Below are positions 36,353-44,982 of a stretch of 64,000 nucleotides of DNA, piece by piece. This DNA is from Pseudomonadales bacterium (lineage in GTDB: Bacteria; Pseudomonadota; Gammaproteobacteria; Pseudomonadales; Azotimanducaceae), in contig JANQPF010000009.1 in the NCBI GenBank assembly GCA_028285415.1, positions 868,001 to 932,000 on the forward strand, read 5' to 3'. The position numbers and the translations under genes were made by a program. The notes beneath the pieces were generated by a model. That model worked only from the letters and a program-made list of their open reading frames with translations. It was not told the origin of the DNA and searched no databases. Each line of letters opens with the position of its first letter. Positions within the stretch are counted from its first letter, which is position 1.

Positions 36353-37363
36353 ATGCGCATCGACGCCCCGGTCAACGCCACGCTCGACAACATCAAAGAC
36401 ACCGCTGTCCGCCTCGAACGGCTCGGCTACGATGGCCTGCGACTCGCCGAGACCAACCATGATCCGTTCCTGCCGCTGACCGTCGCAGCGGAGCACACGC
36501 AAACGCTCGAGCTCGTCACCTCCGTGGCGGTGGCCTTTGCACGCAACCCCATGTCGATGGCCGTGCTGGCGCACGATCTCAATGCGTTTTCCGCCGGACG
36601 GCTCGTGCTGGGTCTGGGCTCCCAGGTAAAGCCGCACATCGAACGCCGTTTCAGCATGCCCTGGCACAAGGCGGCCGCGCAGATGCGCGAGTTCATCGAA
36701 GCCATGAACGCCATTTTCGACTGCTGGTACGACGGGAAGCGTCTGGAATACCAGGGTGAGTACTACCGCCACGATCTCATGCCGGCCACGTTCACACCCG
36801 ACAATAGAGACGCGCCGCGGCCGCGCATTGTGCTGTCCGCAACCGGGCCACTGATGACGAAGGTCGCCGCCCGCGTCGCGGACGGCATGATCATGCATCC
36901 GTTTTCGTCCGAGAAGTACATGCGCGAAGTGACGCTGCCGGCGATCGAGGAAGGTCTTGCCGACCGCGGTCGCGGGCTCGAGGACTTCAGCCTCGACTAC
37001 GCGCCGATGATCGCCGCCGCGGATACGGACGAAGCGATGGACAAAGCCGTGGCGACGCTGCGCGGGCGCATTGCATTCTACGGGTGCACGGTGGCGTACA
37101 AACCGGTGCTGGACATCCACGGCTGGGGAGATTTACAGGATGAGCTGATCGCCCTGAACCGGGCGCACCGCCCGGATGACATGGCGGCGCTCATCACCGA
37201 TGAGATGGTCGAAACGATTGGTATCGTGGGCTCACCGGAGTCGGTCGTCGAGCAGATGAAAAGCCGCTTCGGCGGCGTCATTCGCCGCACCAGCTTCGCC
37301 GGAATCGATCTCGACGACGACCGGCTGCGGGCATTGCTGGAAAGCCTGCGTTTAGACGGCTAA
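36353..37363 (+). CDS. LLM class (F420-type) flavin-dependent oxidoreductase
   Basis: A 336-residue luciferase-like protein resembling the TIGR03617 F420-dependent group: MRIDAPVNATLDNIKDTAV, FARNPMSMAVLAHDLNAF, GRLVLGLGSQVKPHIERRFS and PFSSEKYMREVTLPAIEEG. The ATG at 36353 fits the family opening; an upstream in-frame ATG (36314) would add 13 residues. Whether the host makes F420 is not known from this window, so FMN is the other possible cofactor. Its stop TAA shares bases with the convergent VOC gene. Confidence 0.86.
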   Translation: MRIDAPVNATLDNIKDTAVRLERLGYDGLRLAETNHDPFLPLTVAAEHTQTLELVTSVAVAFARNPMSMAVLAHDLNAFSAGRLVLGLGSQVKPHIERRFSMPWHKAAAQMREFIEAMNAIFDCWYDGKRLEYQGEYYRHDLMPATFTPDNRDAPRPRIVLSATGPLMTKVAARVADGMIMHPFSSEKYMREVTLPAIEEGLADRGRGLEDFSLDYAPMIAAADTDEAMDKAVATLRGRIAFYGCTVAYKPVLDIHGWGDLQDELIALNRAHRPDDMAALITDEMVETIGIVGSPESVVEQMKSRFGGVIRRTSFAGIDLDDDRLRALLESLRLDG

Positions 37364-37779
37364 CGCTTGTTCTTCTCGTCCCAGAGCTTCGGCTCCCACA
37401 GCTCCACTTTGTTCCCTTCAGGGTCCAGGATCCAGGCGAACGCGCCGTTCTCGTGGTACTGGGGGCCTTCGATGATATCCACGCCGGCAGCGGTCAGCTT
37501 GGCGATGAGCGCCGCAAGATCGTCAACGCGATAGTTGATCATGAAGCGCGCCGCGCTCGGGGCAAACCAGTCGCTGTCCTGCGCGCCGACGTGCCAGACC
37601 GTTGAGCCACCGTCTTCTGCTCGATCGTTCTGCCACTCGAGGACTCCACCACCCCAGTCCTGCATGGGAATCCCGAGGTGCCTCTCGTACCAACGCGCGA
37701 GCTCACCATTGTCCGCATTGGCGAGGAAAAAAACGCCCCCAATCCCGGTGACCCGGCCTGCACTATCCTGTTCTGCCAC
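37360..37779 (-). CDS. VOC family protein (glyoxalase/dioxygenase fold)
   Basis: A 139-residue two-module VOC protein. It opens with VTGIGGVFFLANADNGELARWY and ends with AFAWILDPEGNKVELWEPKLWD, which carries the C-terminal Glu metal ligand. The metal-binding pattern resembles bleomycin-resistance/glyoxalase proteins; the substrate is unknown. Confidence 0.85.
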   Translation of the reverse strand: MAEQDSAGRVTGIGGVFFLANADNGELARWYERHLGIPMQDWGGGVLEWQNDRAEDGGSTVWHVGAQDSDWFAPSAARFMINYRVDDLAALIAKLTAAGVDIIEGPQYHENGAFAWILDPEGNKVELWEPKLWDEKNKR

Positions 37780-37836
37780 GACTAGCTTCCTTAACGCGAG
37801 GAAGCAGCACGATAACAGACTTGGGAAGCAAGCTGG

Positions 37837-38466
37837 CTAACCCTTGCGGGCAATCATGAAGACCGCAATCCCATCACGGGCGTGATGCCACTGGGTTTCG
37901 ATTTCGAGACCGGCACGTCGGACCTCCGCGGCCAGCTCCTCTTCCGTGAGGATGTAGAGATCCGGCATGAGGCCGAGCAGCTTGCCGAGCGGATTCAGCA
38001 GCTTGATGAAACGCAGCTTCGATCGACCGACGCAGACCGTGCTAGTGACAAGCGCACCACCGGGTTTCAGAATGCGAGCCGCTTCAGCAATGCTCGCCTG
38101 CCAGTCCGCGATGAGGTGCAGCACGTTGAGACCCAACACCACGTCGTAACTGTCGTTCGCCGCGCCAAATTCAGCCAGCGTGCCGCGAGTGAAGGTCACG
38201 TTGTCCACGCCCGCTTCCCGGGCTTTACCCCGGCCGATCTCGAGCATGTTCTCGGAGATGTCGATGGCATCGATGTGGCGCACGTGCGGCGCATGGTGCA
38301 CGGCGGTTGTGCCCGTACCACAGCCGAACTCCAGAACCCGCATGTCCGGTGCGAAGAGCGCCTGCGTCTCGGCGAGTTTCCGCTGATAGGTTGTTTCATC
38401 AGACACCGGGCTTTTGGCATACCGTGCCGCGGTCTTATCCCAGAACTTCTGCGCGCTGCTAGGCAT
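37837..38466 (-). CDS. Class I SAM-dependent methyltransferase
   Basis: A 209-residue methyltransferase with motif I VLEFGCGTGTTAVHH, motif II IDAIDISENMLEIG, and GLNVLHLIADWQASIAEA plus ILKPGGALVTS. It resembles the UbiE/methyltransferase-11 type; substrate unknown. Its start overlaps the end of the ABC permease gene by eight bases, so it may belong to that operon. Confidence 0.86.
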   Translation of the reverse strand: MPSSAQKFWDKTAARYAKSPVSDETTYQRKLAETQALFAPDMRVLEFGCGTGTTAVHHAPHVRHIDAIDISENMLEIGRGKAREAGVDNVTFTRGTLAEFGAANDSYDVVLGLNVLHLIADWQASIAEAARILKPGGALVTSTVCVGRSKLRFIKLLNPLGKLLGLMPDLYILTEEELAAEVRRAGLEIETQWHHARDGIAVFMIARKG

Positions 38467-39385
38467 CGTTCAGCCTGTTGCGGCAAACCGTGGTTGCCCA
38501 GAGCAGCAGCGCGCCCACCAGCACGCCCAGCCAGATTCGATAGTCGCCGAGGAGCGCAAAGTGGCCGAGAATCTGCACGCCATCACCCCCGCCGGTGCTT
38601 CCCCAGGCGCGCATGTGACCGGAAATGAGACTGGCCAGCCCTTCCGTGCCGATGAAGATTCGCTCGAGGATCGTCAACACCAATGGCACGCCGAATACCC
38701 AGAGGATCGGCAGACGCGGGGCGGCCGCCGAGACCAGCATGAACCAGCCGGCAAGCGGCAACACCCAGATGCCCATGACCAGGTAGCGGCTGACGAGCTC
38801 CACCGGCCGCAACCAGATTTCACTGGCAGCCCAGATCCGTCCGCCCATGCCACTTTCCACGAAGATGCTGCTGACGATGACGGCAAAAAGCTGAGCAATC
38901 AGAATCGCGGCGATCGTCGCGAGCGGCGCCAGCCACAAGACGAAGGTGAGCTTGCTGAGCACGGTCTGCCAGTCAGCTACGGGCATCGACTTCCAGAAGA
39001 GGATGGACCCGTCCCGCCGCTCGTCGTAGAGGCAGCCGATGAGCGCAAAGAACGCAACGATCACGAAGACGAGCTGGAACGGTTGGGCAACGCCGTCGAG
39101 CAGTTTGTCCATCTTGCCGACCAGCTCCGCATCGGTGCTGCCCGCGGCGTCCAGTGACATGGCCGTGAGCACCTCGAGCATGCCGGCTTCGCGTCCGTTC
39201 TCACCCAGCTTGTCTTCCAGCTCCTGCACCTCGACATCGCTGAGATCAGCGTCGAGGTGATCGTTGAGCCCCATGATGGAAAGCCCTGCCAGCAGGACGA
39301 GCGTAAGGACCACCGCCGGTGTCCAGACGAACGCACTCTTGTGCTCGTGCCACTCCCTGAGCCAGAGACCCACAAAGCTACCCAT
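38459..39385 (-). CDS. ABC transporter permease (ABC-2 type)
   Basis: A 308-residue membrane protein with about six hydrophobic segments (WTPAVVLTLVLLAGLSIMG and later helices). It begins with MGSFVGLWLREWHEHKSAFV, the cytosolic elbow typical of ABC-2 exporters. The DERRDGSILFWKSMPVADWQ motif is seen in YtrC/EcsB-like proteins that work with YtrA-type regulators. The ATG at 39385 overlaps the ATPase stop by eight bases. Confidence 0.86.
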   Translation of the reverse strand: MGSFVGLWLREWHEHKSAFVWTPAVVLTLVLLAGLSIMGLNDHLDADLSDVEVQELEDKLGENGREAGMLEVLTAMSLDAAGSTDAELVGKMDKLLDGVAQPFQLVFVIVAFFALIGCLYDERRDGSILFWKSMPVADWQTVLSKLTFVLWLAPLATIAAILIAQLFAVIVSSIFVESGMGGRIWAASEIWLRPVELVSRYLVMGIWVLPLAGWFMLVSAAAPRLPILWVFGVPLVLTILERIFIGTEGLASLISGHMRAWGSTGGGDGVQILGHFALLGDYRIWLGVLVGALLLWATTVCRNRLNDA

Positions 39386-40235
39386 GACTGCCCTCCACAA
39401 CGGCGACAAAAAGTTCCGCCAGATTTGGTGTCGACACTTCACCCAGCTCCGCAAGCTCACCCGCCGGGACGCCGCGGAAAATGTATTCGGTTCCGGACAG
39501 CGAACGACGCTGAAAGAGCGGGGTCGCCGGTGCGCTTATCTGTTCACCCGCGGTCAACTTGACGTACTGCGTGGCGATGTCTTCCATGGATGAGGTCAGA
39601 CAGGCTCTGCCGCGGTGGATGAACACCACGTCCGTGAGAATGTGCTCAATCTCACGCACCTCGTGGGTGGTCACCAGAATGCTGCGATCTTCCGTGAAAT
39701 AGTCGTTCAGCACGGCGTCATAAAACTGCTGACGGTACAGAATGTCGAGGCCGAGCGTCGGCTCGTCGAGCACCAGAAGCTCTGCGCCGATGGCAAGGAC
39801 AATGGCCAGGTGCAGCTGGACGTGCATCCCTTTGGACAGTACCCGCACTTTCTTCGACAGATGGATGTCCGTGCTGGCAAGCTGCGCCTCGGCAACCTCG
39901 CGGTTGAAATTGGGGTGCACGTTCTCGGCATAGTCGAGCAGATCTTTCACGCGCATCCACCGCGGCAAGATGCCGGTGTCCGCAATGTAGGCCACACGGC
40001 TCATCATTGCCGCCCGCTGCGTGGCGGGATTGCAACCAAGCACGCTCAGATCTCCGTCATCGAGCCTTGATAAGCCGAGCATGGCTTTCAGCGCGGTGGT
40101 CTTGCCGGAACCGTTCGGACCGATGAGACCCACAATCCTGCCTCGCTCGACGGAAAGGTCGAAGCCATCCAGCGCTTTCACGTCCTTGAACGCTTTGCGT
40201 AAACCGTTTGCCTGAATCACCGCGCTGCCGTTCAT
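39378..40235 (-). CDS. ABC transporter ATP-binding protein
   Basis: A 285-residue ABC ATPase: Walker A GLIGPNGSGKTTALKAM, signature replaced by VLSKGMHVQLHLAI, Walker B LLVLDEPTLGLD, and TTHEVREIEHIL. The signature is not LSGGQ but LSKGM, as commonly seen in YtrB-like transport proteins. The ATG at 40235 overlaps the regulator stop by four bases (ATGA), so regulator, ATPase and permease are one operon. Confidence 0.9.
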   Translation of the reverse strand: MNGSAVIQANGLRKAFKDVKALDGFDLSVERGRIVGLIGPNGSGKTTALKAMLGLSRLDDGDLSVLGCNPATQRAAMMSRVAYIADTGILPRWMRVKDLLDYAENVHPNFNREVAEAQLASTDIHLSKKVRVLSKGMHVQLHLAIVLAIGAELLVLDEPTLGLDILYRQQFYDAVLNDYFTEDRSILVTTHEVREIEHILTDVVFIHRGRACLTSSMEDIATQYVKLTAGEQISAPATPLFQRRSLSGTEYIFRGVPAGELAELGEVSTPNLAELFVAVVEGSHG

Positions 40236-40597
40236 GAGCGCGCTCCCAGGAGGCTTGCCGCATCCAGACCCAGCCCCTCGATGCGATCGAGAATCCTCGG
40301 CCATTCTTCCTCTAGAAACGTCTCGCGCTCCTGCGCGAGCGCCTTGGCCTGCGCGCCATCGCGGACGAACATGCCCAGGCCGCGGCGTTTTTCGAGTAGT
40401 TCTTCTTCTACCAGCATCTGATAAGCCTTAGAGACGGTCAGTGGATTGATTTTCTCTTCCGCCGCCACCTGGCGTACCGACGGCACCGACTCCCCCTCCG
40501 CAAGAAAGCCCTGCACGATGCGCTCCACCACGGTGGCGCGCACCTGCAGGTATATCGGAATGTTGTCGTCCCATGTCTTCATCTGTCGAAGTTCCAT
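40232..40597 (-). CDS. GntR-family regulator, YtrA subfamily
   Basis: A 121-residue regulator with an N-terminal winged helix (IPIYLQVRATVVERIVQGFL, SVPSVRQVAAEEKINPLT) and only a short C-terminal tail, the YtrA layout. It should repress its own operon. Four TGTAT boxes lie just upstream. ATG at 40597 has an AAGGGC site three bases before; ATG 40582 and TTG 40609 are alternatives. Confidence 0.88.
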   Translation of the reverse strand: MELRQMKTWDDNIPIYLQVRATVVERIVQGFLAEGESVPSVRQVAAEEKINPLTVSKAYQMLVEEELLEKRRGLGMFVRDGAQAKALAQERETFLEEEWPRILDRIEGLGLDAASLLGARS

Positions 40598-40625
40598 GCC
40601 CTTGACCAATTACGGCCCCAATCAC

Positions 40626-40668
40626 TGTATGGGTACTGTATTAGTGATTTGGTGTATTAGTTTTGTAT
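40626..40668 (-). promoter_or_regulatory. Four-box TGTAT operator candidate upstream of the GntR gene
   Basis: On the plus strand TGTAT starts at 40626, 40637, 40653 and 40664, spaced 11, 16 and 11 bases. The central two extend to a perfect repeat TGTATTAGT (40637-40645 and 40653-40661). The array ends about 30 bases from the regulator start and is the AT-rich point of the area, as expected of an autoregulatory operator/promoter. Confidence 0.55.
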
Positions 40669-40724
40669 AACACCATAGCAGAACACAGGATGCAAGCAGA
40701 AATTTGTGGAATCGGATCAGCTGG

Positions 40725-41570
40725 TCAGAAAGTGCGGGACACGCGCTCGGCACGCCGCGCTCGCAACTCCTCTCCCTTGCGAGCCAGCGCCTCGCGGTTT
40801 TCGTCCGTGACCGCCATGTAACGATCTTTCCAATCCTCCGCACCCCAGGACTCGTCCGCGACCAGAGTCGTCTCCGCGGCGACGGCCGCTGCTAAGAGCC
40901 CTACCGCAGCGCGCACGTTGCGGTCCTGCATCTGCCGATCGCCGGGGGTGCCGCAAGGATTGCCCAACGGCGCATCAAAGAAGAAAAACCGCGGTACCCG
41001 GCAATGCTCGACGATGTCGCGAGCAGAACCCATGATGACGGTTGGCATACCCTGTGACTCGAGAAAACGCGCGGTCAGACTCACGGTCTGATGACACACC
41101 GGTCACAACGGCACGAGAAGGGCAACGTCTGCGCCATCGGCAACGAGGCGACGATGAATCTCCGGCGCGTCATGTTCGAGCGTTGCCTTGTGACTGTACT
41201 CGGTCGGCAGACAGTGAAAGTGTCGGGTCAGCGCGCCGATGACGCCTTCGCCAACCAGCGTGTTCAGGCTCGCAACGGGAAAGCAACTGTTGAGATCGTC
41301 CAGATGGGTAGCAGCCTTGTCCCAGGATAGATCGTCTGCATACAGCGAAATCCCGTCTTCCAGCCTGCCGGAATCGACCTTACGCGGCTCGAGCGAAGCG
41401 CGCGGATAGGTGCTCGCGGTGGTGACCACACCCAGCGTACAGTCTGCAAGCGGCGTCGAGAGCTTCGCGAACGGCGCGTTCTCATGCTGCGCGTAACGAT
41501 AGTCGTTCGTGAAACCCTGGGCCCGGTAGTAGTTGTGGGAGCGGTCGATGTAGCGGACAGGTTCACTCAT
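40725..41570 (-). CDS. GrdB/PrdB-like selenoprotein (UxxC, in-frame TGA = Sec156)
   Basis: One minus-strand frame from ATG 41570 to 40725, interrupted only by TGA at 41105-41103. Read as selenocysteine it gives 281 residues. The first 155 end in VALLVPL, then U-P-V-C-H-Q-T, so Sec156 and Cys159 form UxxC. Beyond it lie VIMGSARDIVEHCRVPRFFF and DAPLGNPCGTPGD, which match the conserved region after UGTC in glycine/betaine/D-proline reductase subunit B and the shorter proteobacterial 'selenoprotein B family'. A SECIS-like hairpin follows. The genes for the other glycine reductase subunits are absent, so a reductase of another substrate is likely. It is coupled to the holin-like gene by ATGA. Confidence 0.92.
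41075..41091 (-). promoter_or_regulatory. Candidate bacterial SECIS element of the GrdB-like selenoprotein
   Basis: On the minus strand, starting 11 bases after the TGA, TCAGAC (41091-41086) pairs perfectly with GTCTGA (41080-41075) around loop CGTGA. The apical loop is 17 bases from the UGA and its second base is G, within the published bacterial SECIS limits as I recall them. Confidence 0.75.
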
Positions 41571-41941
41571 TTGCGTATCTCAATCACTTCGTAAGTACCG
41601 CGATCGTTGATGAAGGCGGAGCCCGCCCAGCTGACGATGCTGACGACGATGGCGCCAAAGACCGAGCTGAAGAAACCTTCCACCTCAAAACCGTCAACAA
41701 ACCAGGCTGCCAGGTTCAACATCGCCGCGTTGATGATCAACAGGAAGAGGCCCAGCGTCAGAAGCGTAATCGGAAAGGTCAACACCACCAATAGCGGCCG
41801 GATGAAGGCGTTCACGAGACCCAGCGCAATCGCCGCCCAGACGAGGGCCGCGTTGCTGTGCGTATCGATGCCAGGTATGACGGCGGCGGCAATCCAGATT
41901 GCCAGCATGTTGATCAACAGTCGTAATACGATGCCCTTCAT
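41567..41941 (-). CDS. Small four-helix membrane protein (phage-holin/DUF360-like, PF04020)
   Basis: A 124-residue protein with four hydrophobic segments: LRLLINMLAIWIAAAVIPGI, ALVWAAIALGLVNAFIRPLL, ITLLTLGLFLLIINAAMLNL and FFSSVFGAIVVSIVSWAG. The pattern (NAFIRPLL, PITLLTLGLF) is that of the mycobacterial-phage-holin-like family, common in bacterial genomes and of unknown cellular role. Its stop overlaps the start of the selenoprotein gene, so translation is probably coupled. Confidence 0.88.
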   Translation of the reverse strand: MKGIVLRLLINMLAIWIAAAVIPGIDTHSNAALVWAAIALGLVNAFIRPLLVVLTFPITLLTLGLFLLIINAAMLNLAAWFVDGFEVEGFFSSVFGAIVVSIVSWAGSAFINDRGTYEVIEIRK

Positions 41942-42066
41942 GTCTTCTTCCTTCTTCCCGCCCTCATGTGGAATTGGCCGAAGCGGCTGCGCCCGACCCT
42001 ACCAAGACCATGGCCGAATGAGAACCGGCTGCACATGATCTTCACAACGCACCAACAAGAACTCTG

Positions 42067-42094
42067 TTGGACTGCTGCCGCGTTGATCCATAAT
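42067..42094 (+). promoter_or_regulatory. Weak candidate promoter for the acyl-CoA dehydrogenase
   Basis: TTGGAC at 42067-42072 (three of six consensus) and CATAAT at 42089-42094 (five of six) are 16 bases apart in the 200-base gap between the divergent holin-like and dehydrogenase genes. Confidence 0.35.
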
Positions 42095-42145
42095 GCGCCT
42101 CGACGCATCTTTCATACGAGCAGGCATCAGGAGATGGAAACTACG

Positions 42146-43333
42146 ATGACCACAGACGTCGAAACCTTCCGCACCGAAGTCCGATCCTTTCTTTCCGGCG
42201 CGCTCACGGACGATCTCAAACTCGCCGCCCAACAGGGGTTTGGTATATCCCGGGATGCCGGCGCCAAATGGCACAACCTGCTTTTTCAACAGGGCTGGGT
42301 AGCGCCGAACTGGCCGGTTGAACACGGCGGGACCGGTTGGAACGACACACAGAAGCACGTTTTCAGCGAGGAGTTGGCGCTCGCCGGTGCGCCCATGCTC
42401 ATGCCGTTTGGTCTCGGCATGGTCGGACCGGTCATCTATTCCTTCGGTACCGACGAGCAGAAAGCCCGGCATCTACCCGGCATCCTCGACGGCAGCGTGT
42501 GGTGGTGCCAGGGATACTCGGAACCCGGCAGCGGCTCGGATCTTGCTTCGCTGAAGACGAGCGCGGTGCGCGACGGCGATGACTACGTCGTCAACGGCCA
42601 GAAAATCTGGACCACCAACGCGCACAAAGCAGATTGGATCTTCGCGCTCGTGCGCACGGACACCGAGTGCAAGCCGCAGCAGGGCATTTCTTTTCTGCTG
42701 ATCGACATGCACAGCCCAGGCATCGAAGTGCGGCCCATTGTTTCCATTGACGGGCTGCATCACCTCAACGAAGTCTATTTCACAGACGTGCGCGTACCCG
42801 CGGGAAACCGCATCGGCGACGAGAACAAAGGCTGGACCTACGCGAAATACCTGCTCGGCCACGAGCGTACCGGCATCGCCGGCGTGGCCTCTTCACGACG
42901 CGCGGTGGACGCGTTACGCAACTTCAGCAGAACCGCCACCAATTCTTCCGGCGCCACGCTGGCAAACGACGCAGGCTTTACGAACCGGCTGAACGCAACC
43001 AGCGTGAAGCTGGAGGCGCTGGCGCAGACTGAAGCGCGGATGCTCGCGGCACTCGAGGCCGGCGGCAACCCCGGGGACATCTCGTCGATGCTGAAAATCA
43101 TCGGCACCGAAGTGCAGCAGTCGCTGGAAACGCTGCGAGTCGAAGCGGTGACGTACTATGCCCTGCCCTTCGAGCTTGCACAGATCCGCGGCGAAAGTAA
43201 CGAGCCCGCACCCGGGCCGGAGTTTGCCGTCACGGCGGTGAGCGACTACAACTTCGGCCGCGCAGCCAGTATCTACGGCGGCTCCAACGAAATTCAGCGC
43301 AACGTCATCGCCAAGGCCGTGCTCGGCCTGTAA
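42146..43333 (+). CDS. Acyl-CoA dehydrogenase family protein
   Basis: A 395-residue flavin acyl-CoA dehydrogenase. Signature blocks: WCQGYSEPGSGSDLASLKT, VNGQKIWTTNAHKADWIF, and near the C-terminus IYGGSNEIQRNVIAKAVLGL. The catalytic Glu usually lies in the GRAASIYGG region or in helix G; neither could be fixed without alignment. I chose ATG 42146 because AGGAG is 12 bases upstream and is too close for the ATG at 42134. The enzyme introduces a 2,3-double bond in acyl-CoA; the acyl chain is unknown. Confidence 0.9.
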   Translation: MTTDVETFRTEVRSFLSGALTDDLKLAAQQGFGISRDAGAKWHNLLFQQGWVAPNWPVEHGGTGWNDTQKHVFSEELALAGAPMLMPFGLGMVGPVIYSFGTDEQKARHLPGILDGSVWWCQGYSEPGSGSDLASLKTSAVRDGDDYVVNGQKIWTTNAHKADWIFALVRTDTECKPQQGISFLLIDMHSPGIEVRPIVSIDGLHHLNEVYFTDVRVPAGNRIGDENKGWTYAKYLLGHERTGIAGVASSRRAVDALRNFSRTATNSSGATLANDAGFTNRLNATSVKLEALAQTEARMLAALEAGGNPGDISSMLKIIGTEVQQSLETLRVEAVTYYALPFELAQIRGESNEPAPGPEFAVTAVSDYNFGRAASIYGGSNEIQRNVIAKAVLGL

Positions 43334-43336
43334 CCC

Positions 43337-44746
43337 TCAGGCCGCAAGCAGCGCTCTCGCCTCCGTTGCCTTCAACGTGGCGTCGATGTAACGGCTGACC
43401 GCGGTACAGTTGCGAATCATCTCAATCTTCGGCCACGTTGCCCGCTCGCCCGCCTGAATGAGCTGGAGCGTTTCCTTTTCGGACAGCACCGACAACAGCT
43501 TCGCCGGGTTGAAGAAGCGCGTGGAGGGTGAAATGTTGATATCCGCCGTGTACTCCTGGGTCAGGAGACCAAACCACATGCGGGTCATGATGTTCACGGG
43601 ATAGACGTTGCGAACCAGGTTCATCGTAAACGGGTAGACCGCACGCGAGACGTCACGCACCGCTGCCTGATAGACGGAGGCGAGCTGCGACACCAGCGAC
43701 GTGGAGTGCGGGTCCTGCAGCGCCCACAACACGATCGGATTGGCCTGACTGCTGATGAAGTGGTTGACGCCATACAGCCGTGTCAGACGCCGTGCCGGCA
43801 GGTCGTCAGAAATGGAACCGTCCACCCACTTGCGGGTGGCAATGTAAGGTTTGCGTTCGCCGGACGCCGTTTTCGCCGCAAGCGTCACCGGCGGGAAGAT
43901 GCCCGGGATGGAGCAGGACGCAACCACGGCTTCCCGGATGCAGCAGTTCGGCGAAATGATGGCGTTCAAAAGACGCGAGCGCTGGTTGACCGCCGTCGGC
44001 GCCACCGACACGTTGATGTAACGACCGGTTTCCTCGAGGGCCTCCTCGAACGTCATATCCGGAATGATCTCATGCACCAGGTCAACGAGATCTTTCCGCC
44101 GAACCTGGCTGCCGGTGCGCCGTTCATCCCCGCCGCTGAGCGCATTGAGAATTTCGTCCGTCGAGAGCATGCGCGACAGCTCGTCCTGGTGGCGGGTGCC
44201 CGCAACGGCGGTGACAATCGATCCCGCGCTCGCGCCGGAGAGGACGTTCGGCAACAGGTGCTGCTCGCTGAGCGCCTTCACGACGCCGATATGGAAAGGT
44301 CCGAGCGAACCGGCCCCGCTCAGCATCAACGCGCTGCGTCCAAAACAATCCGCCGCACGCCGGTAGAATGCCAGTCTTTCCTGCATGCTGATCTCGTTTT
44401 CCGGTACGTTCTCGAGGTCCTCGAGCGCACCCACCATCTCGCTGATGTAGTTGGTAATGAGCTCTTTGGTGCCGTACTCGGCGCGGCCATAAAGGGCAGG
44501 TGATCCCATACCCGCCATGTTGCCGTGAAAACCCTCGTGCAGATAAAACAGCAGGCGTTGCGTGTCGCCGGAGTTGCGGACGTCGCGGATTTCATCATAA
44601 CGGCGGCGAATCACACGGTAGTCGTAGAGGGTGCTCTCCTCGCGGCGCCGCCAGTTGGCCGCACCGGTCAGCTCGTCTTTGCGCTGCGCATCTACTTTCC
44701 AGTCTTCATAAGTATCAATTTCGGCCACCGCTGCGCACATGGGCAC
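43337..44746 (-). CDS. Patatin-like phospholipase with DUF3336
   Basis: A 469-residue protein. The first 130 residues match DUF3336 (YEDWKVDAQRKDELTGAANW, YDYRVIRRRYDEIRDVRNSG). The patatin part shows the oxyanion loop LSGAGSLGPFHIGVVKAL, nucleophile GASAG and catalytic dyad Asp in KWVDGSISDD. It should hydrolyse lipid acyl esters at the membrane. The layout resembles the eukaryotic TGL3-5 lipases and their bacterial relatives. Confidence 0.9.
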   Translation of the reverse strand: MPMCAAVAEIDTYEDWKVDAQRKDELTGAANWRRREESTLYDYRVIRRRYDEIRDVRNSGDTQRLLFYLHEGFHGNMAGMGSPALYGRAEYGTKELITNYISEMVGALEDLENVPENEISMQERLAFYRRAADCFGRSALMLSGAGSLGPFHIGVVKALSEQHLLPNVLSGASAGSIVTAVAGTRHQDELSRMLSTDEILNALSGGDERRTGSQVRRKDLVDLVHEIIPDMTFEEALEETGRYINVSVAPTAVNQRSRLLNAIISPNCCIREAVVASCSIPGIFPPVTLAAKTASGERKPYIATRKWVDGSISDDLPARRLTRLYGVNHFISSQANPIVLWALQDPHSTSLVSQLASVYQAAVRDVSRAVYPFTMNLVRNVYPVNIMTRMWFGLLTQEYTADINISPSTRFFNPAKLLSVLSEKETLQLIQAGERATWPKIEMIRNCTAVSRYIDATLKATEARALLAA

Positions 44747-44873
44747 CTACCTCCTCTTCCAGGGCTGTTCAGGTGTTTCGTCAAATTAGTTGCTACGAAT
44801 ATGCCTACCGGGCGTCCGCGTCGGCATCGTCAAACGCCATCCATAGTAAGCGAAATCTCGCGAAATGTGGGCC

Positions 44874-44896
44874 TTGCGCGCGATTTTCGCGCGCAA
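44874..44896. promoter_or_regulatory. Perfect inverted repeat upstream of the MBL/TauE pair
   Basis: TTGCGCGCGA (44874-44883) and TCGCGCGCAA (44887-44896) form a perfect ten-base inverted repeat with a three-base spacer. It sits in the divergent 236-base gap between patatin and MBL genes, just before an AT-rich stretch (44910-44967). As DNA it would suit a dimeric regulator; as RNA it would form a strong hairpin. No T-tract follows. Confidence 0.5.
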
Positions 44897-44982
44897 CGGT
44901 TGAAGACCCCATGGGATTGATATATATTTCTTTTCGCTATATCTATATTCTATTTTGTTATTTATCTGAGGCCGCCCCAGCC

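Noticed and set aside
44911-44982. ATG 44911 as start of the MBL hydrolase
   Set aside because: The added residues are encoded by AT-rich DNA, are not family-like, and GTG 44983 gives the normal N-terminus.
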